64,000 nt of DNA, from assembly GCF_016758195.1 (NCBI RefSeq), contig NZ_QYAC01000006.1, positions 1 to 64,000 on the forward strand. The letters are read 5' to 3'. The notes beneath the pieces were generated by a model. That model worked only from the letters and a program-made list of their open reading frames with translations. It searched no databases and was not told the origin of the DNA. This stretch comes from Leucobacter chromiireducens subsp. solipictus. GTDB lineage: Bacteria; Actinomycetota; Actinomycetes; Actinomycetales; Microbacteriaceae. Both the position numbers and the translations under genes were made by a program. Shown here one piece after another: positions 7,987 to 16,684 of this stretch (position 1 is the first letter of the stretch; each line of letters opens with the position of its first letter).

Positions 7987-8652
7987 ATGGAACACGACAC
8001 CGCGATCCGGGCCGCCGGAATCCACGCCAGATATGGCCACCGTCCGGTGCTGACCGGGATCGATCTCCGCGTGTCCTGGGGTACCGTGACCGTGATCACG
8101 GGCCCCAACGGTGCCGGCAAATCCACACTGCTGGAGATCCTCGCCGGCGTGCGCGCCCCCCACGCGGGCACCGTGCGGCGGGCCGGCCCGGTGGCGCTCG
8201 TGGTGCAGCGCCCCCTCGCCCCACCCGGGCTTCCGCTCACCGTCGGCGACGCGGTCGCGATCGGGGCCGCGCGCCCCGGCCGGCGCGCCACGCGCAGCGC
8301 CGCACCCGGCTGGGCCCCCGCACCACGACGCCGCCGGCGCGACATCGCGGGAGCCGTGGCCGGCGCGCTCGCCGCCGTGGACCTCGCAGGCTTCGCGGCA
8401 CGCGATTTCGCCGGGCTCTCGGGCGGCCAGCGGCAGCGCGTGCTCATCGCTCAGGGGCTGGCCACCGGCGCACCGATCCTGCTGCTCGACGAACCGGCCG
8501 CCGGCCTCGACGCCGCAAGCCGTGCGCGGACGCGAGACATCCTCGCCGCGGCCGCCCACCGGGGCGTCGCCGTGTGCTGCGTGAGCCACGACCCCGAAGA
8601 CATCGCCGCCGCGGATCGGAACATCCCCCTCGACGCCGTGGCGACGGCGTGA
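7987..8652 (+). CDS. aztA: zinc ABC transporter ATP-binding protein AztA (221 aa)
   Basis: A complete ABC ATPase: Walker A GPNGAGKS at residues 39-46, signature LSGGQ at 144-148 and Walker B ILLLDEP at 164-170. It would energise AztB. An Arg/Ala/Pro-rich insert (about residues 95-118) lies between the Q-loop region and the signature and is longer than in ZnuC. Unlike most importers, the ATPase is divergent from its permease and heads the rightward arm. Its stop overlaps the start of the next permease (GTGA). Expression is probably leaderless from TAGATT at 7974-7979, under the shared Zur-like box. Confidence 0.92.
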   Translation: MEHDTAIRAAGIHARYGHRPVLTGIDLRVSWGTVTVITGPNGAGKSTLLEILAGVRAPHAGTVRRAGPVALVVQRPLAPPGLPLTVGDAVAIGAARPGRRATRSAAPGWAPAPRRRRRDIAGAVAGALAAVDLAGFAARDFAGLSGGQRQRVLIAQGLATGAPILLLDEPAAGLDAASRARTRDILAAAAHRGVAVCCVSHDPEDIAAADRNIPLDAVATA

Positions 8653-9686
8653 GTCTCCTCGCGCGGGCGCGGCCGCCCGGGGTGCCGCACCGGACTGGCA
8701 CCCGCACCGGCACACGCACGTTCGCGTATGCGATCGCGGGCGGGGCGACAGTGCTCGCGCTGATTGCCGTGCGCGCGATCCTGCCGGGCGATGCGCCCTG
8801 GCTGCCCGCCGCGGCGAGCGACCTCGTCACCCTCGCCCTCGCCGTGTTCGTCGAATCGTTGCCCTTCGTGATCCTGGGGACACTGCTGTCCATCGGGGTG
8901 CAGGTGTGGCTGCCCGCCGGGGCGCTCGAGCGCCTCCTGCCGCGCCGCCCGTGGCCGCGCCGCGTGGTGCTCTCGCTGTGCGGCGTCGTGCTGCCCGTCT
9001 GCGAGTGCGGCAACGTGCCGCTGGCGCGCGGCCTGATCCAGCGCGGCTTCAGCCCTGCCGAGGCCATCACCTTCCTGCTCGCCGCTCCGATCCTGAATCC
9101 GGTCACGATCCTCACCACCGCTCACGCGTTCGGTTGGGACTCGTGGGTGCTGATCGCGCGCATCGGCGGAGGGTTCGTGATCGCGAACCTGCTGGGCTGG
9201 TGGCTCAGCGCGCACCCGCAGCCGCGGGACCTGCTCGCACCGGGGTTCCGTGCCGCCTGCGATCATGCGCACGCACCGAGTGGGAGCCGCATCGCCCGGA
9301 GCGCCGACAGTTTTCTCACGGAGCTGTCGCAGCTGATGCCGGCCCTCGCGTTCGGATCACTCCTCGCGGGGGCGATCCAGGTGGGCGTGCCGCGCAGCGT
9401 GCTCATTGCGCTCGGCGCACACCCCCTCTGGTCGGTGCTGGCGCTCCTCGCACTCGGGTTCGTCATCTCGCTGTGCTCCAACGTTGATGCGTTTTTCATC
9501 CTCTCGCTGAGCGCCGCGTTTCTGCCGGGAAGCATCGTCGCCTTCTTGCTCTTCGGCGCGATGATGGACGTGAAAATGGTGGCGCTGCTGCGGACCACCT
9601 TCACGGGGCGCACGATCGCGCTCCTCGGCGGTACCGCCGCCGCGTGCGCCGCGGCGATCGGGTGGGGGATGAATCTTGTCGCCTAA
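8649..9686 (+). CDS. YcgR/ArsP-type permease (345 aa)
   Basis: A multi-helix permease of the PF03773 (ArsP_1/DUF318) family. Two signature patches are visible: LPVCECGNVPLARGL in the first half and SLCSNVDAFFILSLS in the second, each with conserved cysteines inside or near membrane helices. The two similar halves are joined by a hydrophilic region containing DHAHAPSG, a possible metal loop. The Bacillus homologue YcgR pairs with YcgQ and is regulated by zinc. The GTG start at 8649 overlaps the aztA stop, so the protein is made with the zinc ATPase. Whether it exports zinc or serves another envelope role is not shown by the sequence. Confidence 0.85.
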   Translation: MSLLARARPPGVPHRTGTRTGTRTFAYAIAGGATVLALIAVRAILPGDAPWLPAAASDLVTLALAVFVESLPFVILGTLLSIGVQVWLPAGALERLLPRRPWPRRVVLSLCGVVLPVCECGNVPLARGLIQRGFSPAEAITFLLAAPILNPVTILTTAHAFGWDSWVLIARIGGGFVIANLLGWWLSAHPQPRDLLAPGFRAACDHAHAPSGSRIARSADSFLTELSQLMPALAFGSLLAGAIQVGVPRSVLIALGAHPLWSVLALLALGFVISLCSNVDAFFILSLSAAFLPGSIVAFLLFGAMMDVKMVALLRTTFTGRTIALLGGTAAACAAAIGWGMNLVA

Positions 9687-10425
9687 ACCGAACCGCCGCC
9701 CCGGGCTCGTGCTGCTCGTCGCCGGCATCGCGGTCACGCTCTCGCTCGCGCTGTCCGGCCGGCTCGAGTGGTACATCCATCCCCGCTCCGTGACGTTCAC
9801 CATCGTGATGGTGTCCCTCGCCGGCGTCGCGTGGTGCGCGGCCTGCGCGGTGCGCGGCTCTGCGCAGCCGCGGCACACCGTGGCACGGCAGCCCCGCGGC
9901 TGGCGACGCCCGCTCGGCACGGTGCTCGCGCTGTGCTGCGCCGGGGCGGTCGTGCTCCTGCCACCGGCAACGCTGAGCCCGGAGGCCGTGGCCCAGCGCG
10001 CGGCCCCGGAAGCGATGGGACTCGGGATCGGCCCGGAAACCGCCGCGGGCACGGCCGATCTCGCCCAGCGTGACGACGGCGAACTCACCATCCGCCAGTG
10101 GGCGCTCCTCGTGCGCGGGGCCGACTCCGCGGCGATCACGGGACGCGCAGCCGAGCTGGTGGGCTTCATCACCCCGGATGCCGACGATCCCGAGTCGCTG
10201 TTCGTGGTGACCCGGTACGCCATTACCTGCTGCGCGGTCGACGCCCAAGCCGTGGGGGTGCCCGTGTACCGGCCCGGGTGGCAGGCGGAGTTTGCCCCGG
10301 GTGACTGGGTCCAGACCACCGGGGTGTTCGCGGCGAACCCGAGCGTCACGAGCCGCTGGGCGGCGGTGCTCTTGCCCGCACGCATGGCACCCACCGCCGA
10401 ACCGGAGGATCCCTATGTCAGCTAG
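9676..10425 (+). CDS. TIGR03943/YcgQ-like putative permease partner (249 aa)
   Basis: Two or three N-terminal hydrophobic segments (about residues 9-27, 40-58 and 80-98) are followed by an outer domain carrying the family hallmark YAITCCAVDA at residues 181-190. Members of TIGR03943 are encoded beside PF03773 permeases, as here and in Bacillus ycgQR. The chosen start is the TTG at 9676, which overlaps the end of the permease gene and has GGGGGA upstream. No other start gives the full first helix. The downstream gene begins inside its last codons, so permease, partner and the secreted protein form one coupled unit. Confidence 0.82.
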   Translation: MSPKPNRRPGLVLLVAGIAVTLSLALSGRLEWYIHPRSVTFTIVMVSLAGVAWCAACAVRGSAQPRHTVARQPRGWRRPLGTVLALCCAGAVVLLPPATLSPEAVAQRAAPEAMGLGIGPETAAGTADLAQRDDGELTIRQWALLVRGADSAAITGRAAELVGFITPDADDPESLFVVTRYAITCCAVDAQAVGVPVYRPGWQAEFAPGDWVQTTGVFAANPSVTSRWAAVLLPARMAPTAEPEDPYVS

Positions 10426-11653
10426 CCGATTCCGCGCGCGCACCGCCGGCATCCTCAGCGCGGTGTTGCTCGGGGCGACGGGACTCGCCGCCGCGAACGT
10501 GCTGCAGCCCCCGCGCATCATCGCGGTCGAATCACGTCCGGCGGCGCTCGCCGAGACCGACGGGGCGAACATCACCATTCGGCTCAGTCAGCCCATCGCC
10601 GCGGTCGCCCCCGCCGACATCCGCACCGAACCCGAGGTCCCCCTCACCGTGTCCACGGCTGGGGCCGCGGTCACCCTGCGACTCGGGACCCGGCTCGACT
10701 ATGCCAGCACGCTGCAGCTGACGCTGCGGGTGACGGGCACGGCGACGGGCGTGCGCGGCGAGCTGGTTACGAGCCTGGCAGCCCCGGACACCCGCGTCAC
10801 CACGCTGGTGCGGGGCGGCCCGGGGCAGGATCGCTTCGTGAGCGATGACCTGGTGCGGGGCGGCCGCCCGACCGATTTTCTCCCGGGGGTGGGCGTTCGC
10901 GAGTACGCGATGCTCCCCGATCGCGTTGTGGTGCTGCACGATGCGGGCACACCGGACTCCGCGCAGCAGGCGCTCGGCACCTACGCGATCGCCGACGGCA
11001 CCTCCCAGCCGGTCATCCGAGACACCGACGGAGATCTGTCAGCGCTTCGGGCGGATCCGGCGGCGCTGTCGTTTGGGGTCGTCGCGACGGGGCTCGTGGT
11101 CGACGGGCAGCTCCTCGAGCGCGCCCTGCTCGTGTTTGACGGGCGAAGCGCGACGGGCGCACCCGCGGTGGTTCGGGACGAGGCCGGTGCCGCCATTTCC
11201 GTGGCCGACTGGCGCTTCGTGCCCGGGGACGGCGAGCTCGTGATCCGTGACGCCGCCGGCCAGAGCTGGCGGGCGCATCCGCTCCTGGGGGAGCCGGCGA
11301 CGCGGATCCCACCCGACGATCCCCGCGCGCTGCTGCTCCCCGCGCCGGACGGTGCCGTCACCGTGTCCGACGGGGCCGAGATGCTGCCGAGCGCCGACCG
11401 GCGCCACGTGATCCGGCGCACCGCCGATGGCGCACGCGAGTGGTTCACGCCGCCCGGATCCGGCAGCCGCGTGGGTGCCATCTGCGCGGCCCCGGGTGGC
11501 CGCATCGTTGCCGTGGAGATCACCTCGGCGGAGGGTCAGCCCGACGGTCGGCCGGGGCGGCCCGGCCTGACGCACACCGTGACGCAGTTCCGTGATGCCC
11601 GATCGGGGGTGCTGCTCCGCAGCCTGATCGGCTTCGCGCCGCACTGGTGTTGA
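10415..11653 (+). CDS. secreted protein with N-terminal Ig-like domain, unknown function (412 aa)
   Basis: An N-terminal hydrophobic segment (residues 10-28) looks like a signal peptide or anchor. The next 90 residues (start PPRIIAVESRP) match the pattern of bacterial Ig-like Big_5 domains, with alternating short beta strands. The remaining 280 residues are repetitive beta-rich sequence with many Asp-Gly turns, possibly a beta-propeller like AztD. Four cysteines occur only in the last quarter, and the chain ends His-Trp-Cys. The start overlaps the YcgQ-like gene by 11 bp, with GGAGGAT upstream. Co-expression with aztA suggests an envelope role in metal handling, but there is no metal-binding cluster to prove it. 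Confidence 0.6.
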   Translation: MSASRFRARTAGILSAVLLGATGLAAANVLQPPRIIAVESRPAALAETDGANITIRLSQPIAAVAPADIRTEPEVPLTVSTAGAAVTLRLGTRLDYASTLQLTLRVTGTATGVRGELVTSLAAPDTRVTTLVRGGPGQDRFVSDDLVRGGRPTDFLPGVGVREYAMLPDRVVVLHDAGTPDSAQQALGTYAIADGTSQPVIRDTDGDLSALRADPAALSFGVVATGLVVDGQLLERALLVFDGRSATGAPAVVRDEAGAAISVADWRFVPGDGELVIRDAAGQSWRAHPLLGEPATRIPPDDPRALLLPAPDGAVTVSDGAEMLPSADRRHVIRRTADGAREWFTPPGSGSRVGAICAAPGGRIVAVEITSAEGQPDGRPGRPGLTHTVTQFRDARSGVLLRSLIGFAPHWC

Positions 11654-11662
11654 GGCGAGGGG

Positions 11663-13183
11663 TTACCCGGCGGACAGGCGCAGCGAGGCGTTGCCCTGCC
11701 GGGTCACATAGCAGCGTTCGGCGGCACTCGCGGTGACGGCCTCTGGGCTGGCGGTCAGGCGGACGCGGCCACCCGAGAGCGCTGCCCCGATCCCCGCGAC
11801 GGTCCAGAGGTCCACCCGGTCCTGCCCGAAGCTCGCGAGCAGTTGCTCCGAGAGGAAGAAGGAGTACTCGGGCGCCCCGGCACCCGCGTCGACGCCCACC
11901 GGGCGGCCGATCAGGGTCGCCGAACGGTTCCGGCGGCGGCCGTTGAGGATCAACGTCGCGTTCGGGAGCCTGTTCGCGAGCGCACCGGCAAGACGGCGGC
12001 TCGCGCCGCGCACGCCGCGGGTGCCCGCACAGGCGGTGCTCAGCCGGTCCACCGCGCGAAGCGCGCCGAGCCTGACTGCGGAGGGCGGGGCGGTGGGGAA
12101 GCGGGTGCTGGCCTCCTCGGGCACGAGCGCGACGCGAAGCTCCAGGCCGTGCGCGGACGCCTCGAACCGGATCGCGCGCGCGGCGTGTGCGAGGCCCGGT
12201 TCGGCCGCGACGAGCGCGTCGATCCCGGCGACATCGCCCGCGCGGATGAGTCCGAGCTTGCGCCGGTCCGTGGGATGGGGCAGCGACGCATCGCGCGCCT
12301 CGGGCACGAAGTCTCGCAGGAACGCGCGGTGCAGCCCGACCCACTGGGTGCGGGTCTCGGGCGACATGCGGTGCCACCGCTTCGGGGCGTAGAAGCGGAG
12401 TCCTTTCCGCTGAAAGAACTGGAGGACCAGACGGTCGCCGGTCTCGGTGTCCGCGCTGCCGTCACGCAGGATCTGCGCGATTCGGCGGCAGGATGCAACG
12501 TAGTTCTCGGGGTCGATGCTGCGGGACGAAATATTCTGCCCGTCGTCGCGCAGCGCGATGAAGTACAGCGGGTCGGTGCCGCAGAACATGATCCGGTTCG
12601 CACGGGTGTAGGCCTGGGCCACGAAGATCCCGTCCTCGAGCCGCACCTGCTCCTCCGGAAAGGTGAGCCCGTGCCGCTCGATGAACTCCCGGCGGAACAG
12701 CTTCTGCGGGGACAGCGTCTCCATCGCGCGCGAGATCGAGATCGCGCCTTGCGGGTGGCGACTGTACAGCGACTGCACCTGGCGGCCGCCGGTGCCCGCG
12801 AAGCGCGGGATCACGATCTCGGCGGGCGGCTTCGCCGGGGACCGCTCCGCGAGCTCCACCATGCTGCGCAGCGCATGCGGTGCCATCGTGTCGTCGGCAT
12901 CCATGAAAAACAGGTACTCGCCCGCGGCGCGCTCGATGCCGCGGTTGCGCGGGTGCCCGGGCCACCCGCTGTTGGCCTGATGGATCACCAGGACGCGCGG
13001 ATCTCGCGCGGCGAAGCGATCGAGCTCGGCCCCGGAACCATCGGTCGAGCCGTCGTTGACCGCGATGATCTCGAGTTCGGGAAGATCCTGCGCGAGCACC
13101 GACTCGAGCGCGCCCGTGAGGTAGGGCATGGCGTTGTACACGGGAACAATCACGCTCACGCGGGGGTGGGAAAGGGAATGCAT
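11663..13183 (-). CDS. family 2 (GT-A) glycosyltransferase (506 aa)
   Basis: The N-terminal 230 residues form a GT2 domain: VSVIVPVYNAMPYL at the start, the nucleotide-binding NDGSTDGS near 43-50, and the metal-binding DADD at 95-98. It would transfer a sugar from a nucleotide donor to a wall, capsule or teichoic acid acceptor in the cytoplasm. The C-terminal 200 residues are less conserved and lack membrane helices, so this is not a transporter-type synthase. The start ATG at 13183 places the beta-1 strand within ten residues of the N-terminus. The gene converges with the zinc arm (9-bp gap). Acceptor and donor are not predictable. Confidence 0.85.
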   Translation of the reverse strand: MHSLSHPRVSVIVPVYNAMPYLTGALESVLAQDLPELEIIAVNDGSTDGSGAELDRFAARDPRVLVIHQANSGWPGHPRNRGIERAAGEYLFFMDADDTMAPHALRSMVELAERSPAKPPAEIVIPRFAGTGGRQVQSLYSRHPQGAISISRAMETLSPQKLFRREFIERHGLTFPEEQVRLEDGIFVAQAYTRANRIMFCGTDPLYFIALRDDGQNISSRSIDPENYVASCRRIAQILRDGSADTETGDRLVLQFFQRKGLRFYAPKRWHRMSPETRTQWVGLHRAFLRDFVPEARDASLPHPTDRRKLGLIRAGDVAGIDALVAAEPGLAHAARAIRFEASAHGLELRVALVPEEASTRFPTAPPSAVRLGALRAVDRLSTACAGTRGVRGASRRLAGALANRLPNATLILNGRRRNRSATLIGRPVGVDAGAGAPEYSFFLSEQLLASFGQDRVDLWTVAGIGAALSGGRVRLTASPEAVTASAAERCYVTRQGNASLRLSAG

Positions 13184-13563
13184 CGGGTGGTCCGTCCTGC
13201 TCGGCAGGGAGGCGGACCCTCCTGCAGCATCCCTGAGCGTACTCGCGGAAGCATGAGGGTCGGCTGAGGGGTTCCGCTGGGGTGAGGGGCGACCGGACCC
13301 CCGCGAGACGCCAGGTTGGGGCCTTTCTCCGTCAGATGCCGTGCGAGATCGAGATCTCGGTGCCGTGGGGGTGGGCAAGGCCGGGTAGGGGTGGTGGAGG
13401 GGCTGTGCAGGTGAGTGTAAGGTTAGGGGACAGTGGTCAAGTATGGCCAGAGTCCAGAAAAATTTGATTGTTTGTGGGGCACGGTCTAGCTTCACACTAT
13501 TGATGGTGCGAGCCTCGATGTGTGTCACAGGAGGCTCATCGCATCAGGGGGAGTAGGGTCGAT
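13184..13563. other. 380-bp intergenic region between divergent genes
   Basis: This gap separates the leftward glycosyltransferase from the rightward LRR protein. The first 250 bp are G-rich and carry no recognisable gene. From about 13430 the sequence turns A+T-richer and holds the promoter of the LRR gene. No RNA gene or repeat was seen. Confidence 0.5.
13464..13492 (+). promoter_or_regulatory. sigma-70-type promoter of the LRR protein gene
   Basis: TTGATT at 13464-13469 and TAGCTT at 13487-13492 are separated by 17 bp, in an unusually A+T-rich patch about 70 bp before the chosen start. This is one of the few places in the window with both a -35 and a -10 element. Confidence 0.5.
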
Positions 13564-14718
13564 ATGCGTCACGGAATTGCTGGAGGGCGGCGCTCGTTCA
13601 GCTGGCGACGAAGTCAGTCATTCGCGGCTGTCCTCCTCACGCTTTCAGCGCTATTCGGGCTGTTGGCGTTCCCGGTGCCGGCCCATGCGGACGATGAGTT
13701 CGCTGTCGGAACGCTGAGCTACCGAGTGAATGAGTCGTCTCCTGGCACCGTTACGGTCACCGGGGTGGTGCTCGCAGAGGGGTACTACCTTCAGCGTGTT
13801 CCTCCCACAGTGACCTTCGGTGGTCAGACCTACGATGTGACGGATATCGGCCCATTCGCGTTCATGCAGCCTCTGTGGCAAATTGAGCTCGGCGATGCCA
13901 CGAACCTGAAGACGATCGGCGACTCTGCGTTCGTATCGCAACCCATCAGCTCCGTGACGATCCCTGACGGTGTCACCACAATTGGAGATTACGCGTTTTC
14001 TCGGACTCACTTGGACGAGATTGTTCTTCCTGACAGCGTGACTTCGCTCGGGGTCCACGCATTCAGTTACTCCCAGCTGAAGTCAGCGGTGTTGTCCAAC
14101 GGCCTCACCGAGGTCCCGGACTCTGCGTTTCTCGGGAACAAGCTCACCTCTGTGCAGATTCCTGAGGGCGTCACGAGTGTGGGCGACTACGCGTTTCAGT
14201 TCAACCAGCTGACATCAGTCGCGCTTCCCGACACCCTTTCTGAGATCGGGTTTGCCGCTTTTGCCGAGAATCGATTGCCCTCGATCGAGTTTCCAGGGGG
14301 TCTCTCGACAATTGGGGAGTCGGCCTTCAACGACAATGAACTGACTACCGTGACGTTTCCGCGGTCTCTCAGTCGCCTGGAGTCCGCGTTCAATTTCAAT
14401 CGTCTGTTGACTTCTTTTGTCTTCCTCGGGCCGGTTCCTCTGGGAAGTCAGGGGACGTTGGAAGTGACGGGGATTGGGCGCAAGGGCAAGATCTCCCATC
14501 TCGAGGAATTTGGGCCGTCGGCAGACTGGGTTGCCAGTGTAGGCGGATACTTGGACCCCGAACACGTCGAGCAGCTGCCGGAAATCGATGAGCCTGCGGC
14601 CGGAACTCACAGCGCGGGCGCGATGACTCCCACGCAGGCCCTGCAGACGGAGTTTTCTCCGTGCTGGGGAGAGGGGGACGACCAGTGGTTCTGGGGTGCC
14701 TCACGCTGCGACGGGTAG
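13564..14718 (+). CDS. secreted BspA-type leucine-rich-repeat protein (384 aa)
   Basis: A Sec signal peptide (hydrophobic residues 20-36, likely cut near PAHA) precedes a strand-rich domain, then about eight LRR_5/BspA repeats of roughly 23 residues (pattern L-x-x-V-x-I-P-x-G-V-x-x-I-G-x-x-A-F) over about residues 100-300. There is no LPxTG or membrane anchor; the C-terminus ends in a short Trp/Cys-containing tail. BspA repeats occur on surface adhesins of oral and gut bacteria. The ATG at 13564 follows a GGGGGAG site; a GTG at 13522 would add 14 residues. Codon use is visibly less G+C-rich than in the neighbours, suggesting recent acquisition. Confidence 0.8.
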   Translation: MRHGIAGGRRSFSWRRSQSFAAVLLTLSALFGLLAFPVPAHADDEFAVGTLSYRVNESSPGTVTVTGVVLAEGYYLQRVPPTVTFGGQTYDVTDIGPFAFMQPLWQIELGDATNLKTIGDSAFVSQPISSVTIPDGVTTIGDYAFSRTHLDEIVLPDSVTSLGVHAFSYSQLKSAVLSNGLTEVPDSAFLGNKLTSVQIPEGVTSVGDYAFQFNQLTSVALPDTLSEIGFAAFAENRLPSIEFPGGLSTIGESAFNDNELTTVTFPRSLSRLESAFNFNRLLTSFVFLGPVPLGSQGTLEVTGIGRKGKISHLEEFGPSADWVASVGGYLDPEHVEQLPEIDEPAAGTHSAGAMTPTQALQTEFSPCWGEGDDQWFWGASRCDG

Positions 14719-14750
14719 CTTCATTCTGATTCGGGAGCGCACTTCGGGCA

Positions 14751-14786
14751 AAGAAAAAGGCTCCCACCGCCGGAGCGATGGAAGCC
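14751..14786 (-). terminator. intrinsic terminator of the tRNA-Arg gene
   Basis: Read on the minus strand, a stem GGCTTCC/GGGAGCC (7 bp including G-T pairs) with a 14-nt loop is followed by TTTTTCTTT. It lies 10 bp downstream of the tRNA 3' end. Confidence 0.7.
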
Positions 14787-14796
14787 AGTGTTGCAG

Positions 14797-14869
14797 TGCC
14801 CCCGGAGGGATTCGAACCCCCGACCTACGGTACCGGAAACCGGCGCTCTATCCCCTGAGCTACGGAGGC
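14797..14869 (-). tRNA. tRNA-Arg, anticodon CCG
   Basis: A 73-nt cloverleaf folds on the minus strand: acceptor GCCTCCG/CGGGGGC, D-stem GCTC/GAGC, anticodon loop TTCCGGT giving anticodon CCG at positions 34-36, and a T-arm with the TTCGAAT loop. CCA is not encoded. The anticodon stem has an apparent C-U mismatch at 27-43. It reads the codon CGG, used often in this G+C-rich genome. It lies back to back with argS, the gene for the enzyme that charges it. TAGGCT at 14894-14889 (minus) may be its -10 box. Confidence 0.95.
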
Positions 14870-14950
14870 GAGCAATTGCAACCACGCCAGCCTAGCGCAT
14901 ATCCGAGGCGGGGTTGTGCACCGTGGGCGGAGCCGGGCGGTTCGCGCCGC

Positions 14951-14956
14951 TAGACT
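14951..14956 (+). promoter_or_regulatory. -10 box for a leaderless argS transcript
   Basis: TAGACT ends 8 nt before the argS GTG, and no ribosome-binding site precedes that codon. This fits transcription starting at the start codon. Confidence 0.5.
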
Positions 14957-14964
14957 GTGGTGTT

Positions 14965-16635
14965 GTGACGCCACAAGAACTCGCCTCCGCCCTTGCCCGC
15001 ATCGTGACCGACATTGTGGGGGCCCGCGGCCTCGACCTCGTCGTGACGGACGCCGACACGCAGGTGGACCGACCCAAGAACCGAGATCACGGCGACTGGG
15101 CCTCGAACGTGGCCATGAAGTTCGCCAAGCGCCTGGGTGTCAACCCGCGCGAACTCGCGCAGGAGATCGCCGCCGCCGCCGAGGGAATCGACGGTGTTGC
15201 CAAGGCCGAGGTCGCTGGGCCCGGCTTCATTAATCTCACCCTCGACGCGGCAAGCGCCGGGGAGACCGCCCGCCGCGTCGTCGAGCAGGGCGAGAACTAC
15301 GGCCGCACGGACGTGCTCGCCGGGCACCGGATCAACCTCGAATTCGTGTCGGCGAACCCGACCGGGCCGCTGCACATGGGCCACACCCGGTGGGCCGCCC
15401 TCGGCGACTCCACCGCTCGCGTGCTGCGGGCCGCCGGTGCCGAGGTGACGAACGAGTACTACATCAACGACGCCGGCGCGCAGATGAACAAGTTCGGCCG
15501 CTCCGTGTTCGCGGCCGCGCTCGGCGAGGACGCGCCCGAGGACGCGTACCCGGGTGAGTACATCCAGTCGCTCGGGGAGCGCGTGCGCCAGCAGATCCCG
15601 AACCTGCCCGAGCTCGCCGCCGCCGACCGCGAGGCCGCCCTCGAACAGGCGCAGGAACTCGCGTACCAGCTGCAGCTCGCGGAGATCAAGGACTCGCTGG
15701 AGCGCTTCAACGTGCACTTCGACGTGTACTACTCCGAGCGCACGCTGCACACGCCCGGCGCGGACGGCAGCCCGAGCCCGATCGAGGCCGCCGTGGACCG
15801 CCTGCGGGCGCAGGGGCACGTCTTCGAGGAAGACGACGCGATCTGGGTGCGCACCACGACGTTCGGCGACGACAAGGATCGCGTGTTTACGCGCGGCAAC
15901 GGCATCTACACCTATTTCGCTGCGGATGCCGCCTACTACCTCGACAAGATGGATCGCGGCTTCACCGAGAAGATCTACCTGCTGGGTGCGGATCACCACG
16001 GCTACATCGGGCGCCTCACGGCGATCGCCGGGGCCGCGGGCGACGACATCGAGACCGGTATTTCCGTGCTCATCGGCCAGCTCGTGAACCTCGACGGCGC
16101 GCGCCTGTCGAAGCGCGCCGGCAACATCATCGAGCTCGACGATCTGCTCGAGTGGCTCGGCGCGGATGCGCTGCGGTACTGGCTCGCCCGCTACCCGGCC
16201 GACTCCCCGCTCGCGCTCGACGGCGAGAAGCTGCGCAGTCGCACGAACGACAACCCGGTGTTCTACGTGCAGTACGCCCACGCGCGCACCTGCGCCGTGG
16301 ATCGCAACGCGGCCACGGCCGGCCTGGATCGCAGCGCGTTCGCGCCGGAACTGCTCACGCACGAGACCGAGGCGGAGCTGCTCGGCAAGCTGCAGCAGTA
16401 CCCGGGGATCGTCGCGGGTGCGGCAGAGCTGCGGGAGCCGCACCGCGTTGCGCGCTTCCTGGAGGAACTCGCGGCCGCGTTCAACCGCTGGTACGACAAC
16501 TGCCGCGTGCTGCCCCAGGGCGAAGACCCGATCACGGACCTGCACCGGACGCGCCTGTGGCTGAACGACGCCGCGGGGCAGGTGCTGCGCAACGGCCTGG
16601 ACCTGTTGGGTGTGAGCGCGCCCGAGCGGATGTAG
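14965..16635 (+). CDS. argS: arginyl-tRNA synthetase (556 aa)
   Basis: A class I aminoacyl-tRNA synthetase that charges tRNA-Arg with arginine in the cytoplasm. The HIGH signature appears as HMGH at residues 137-140, after the ArgRS-specific NPTGPL. The KMSKS equivalent is the KRAGN patch near residue 390, and the C-terminal DALR anticodon-binding domain is complete. Length is normal for the family. The GTG at 14965 is chosen because TAGACT sits 8 nt before it; upstream codons would overlap the promoter. It opens the conserved argS - lysA - hom - thrB - rho segment and is divergent from tRNA-Arg(CCG). Confidence 0.97.
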   Translation: MTPQELASALARIVTDIVGARGLDLVVTDADTQVDRPKNRDHGDWASNVAMKFAKRLGVNPRELAQEIAAAAEGIDGVAKAEVAGPGFINLTLDAASAGETARRVVEQGENYGRTDVLAGHRINLEFVSANPTGPLHMGHTRWAALGDSTARVLRAAGAEVTNEYYINDAGAQMNKFGRSVFAAALGEDAPEDAYPGEYIQSLGERVRQQIPNLPELAAADREAALEQAQELAYQLQLAEIKDSLERFNVHFDVYYSERTLHTPGADGSPSPIEAAVDRLRAQGHVFEEDDAIWVRTTTFGDDKDRVFTRGNGIYTYFAADAAYYLDKMDRGFTEKIYLLGADHHGYIGRLTAIAGAAGDDIETGISVLIGQLVNLDGARLSKRAGNIIELDDLLEWLGADALRYWLARYPADSPLALDGEKLRSRTNDNPVFYVQYAHARTCAVDRNAATAGLDRSAFAPELLTHETEAELLGKLQQYPGIVAGAAELREPHRVARFLEELAAAFNRWYDNCRVLPQGEDPITDLHRTRLWLNDAAGQVLRNGLDLLGVSAPERM

Positions 16636-16684
16636 CCGCATTTCCCGGTAGGCTCGGCGCACGATCAGTCCCGAAGGAGCGCTC

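Noticed and set aside
13564..14718. LRR gene as part of a prophage
   Set aside because: No phage structural, integrase or lysis genes nearby.
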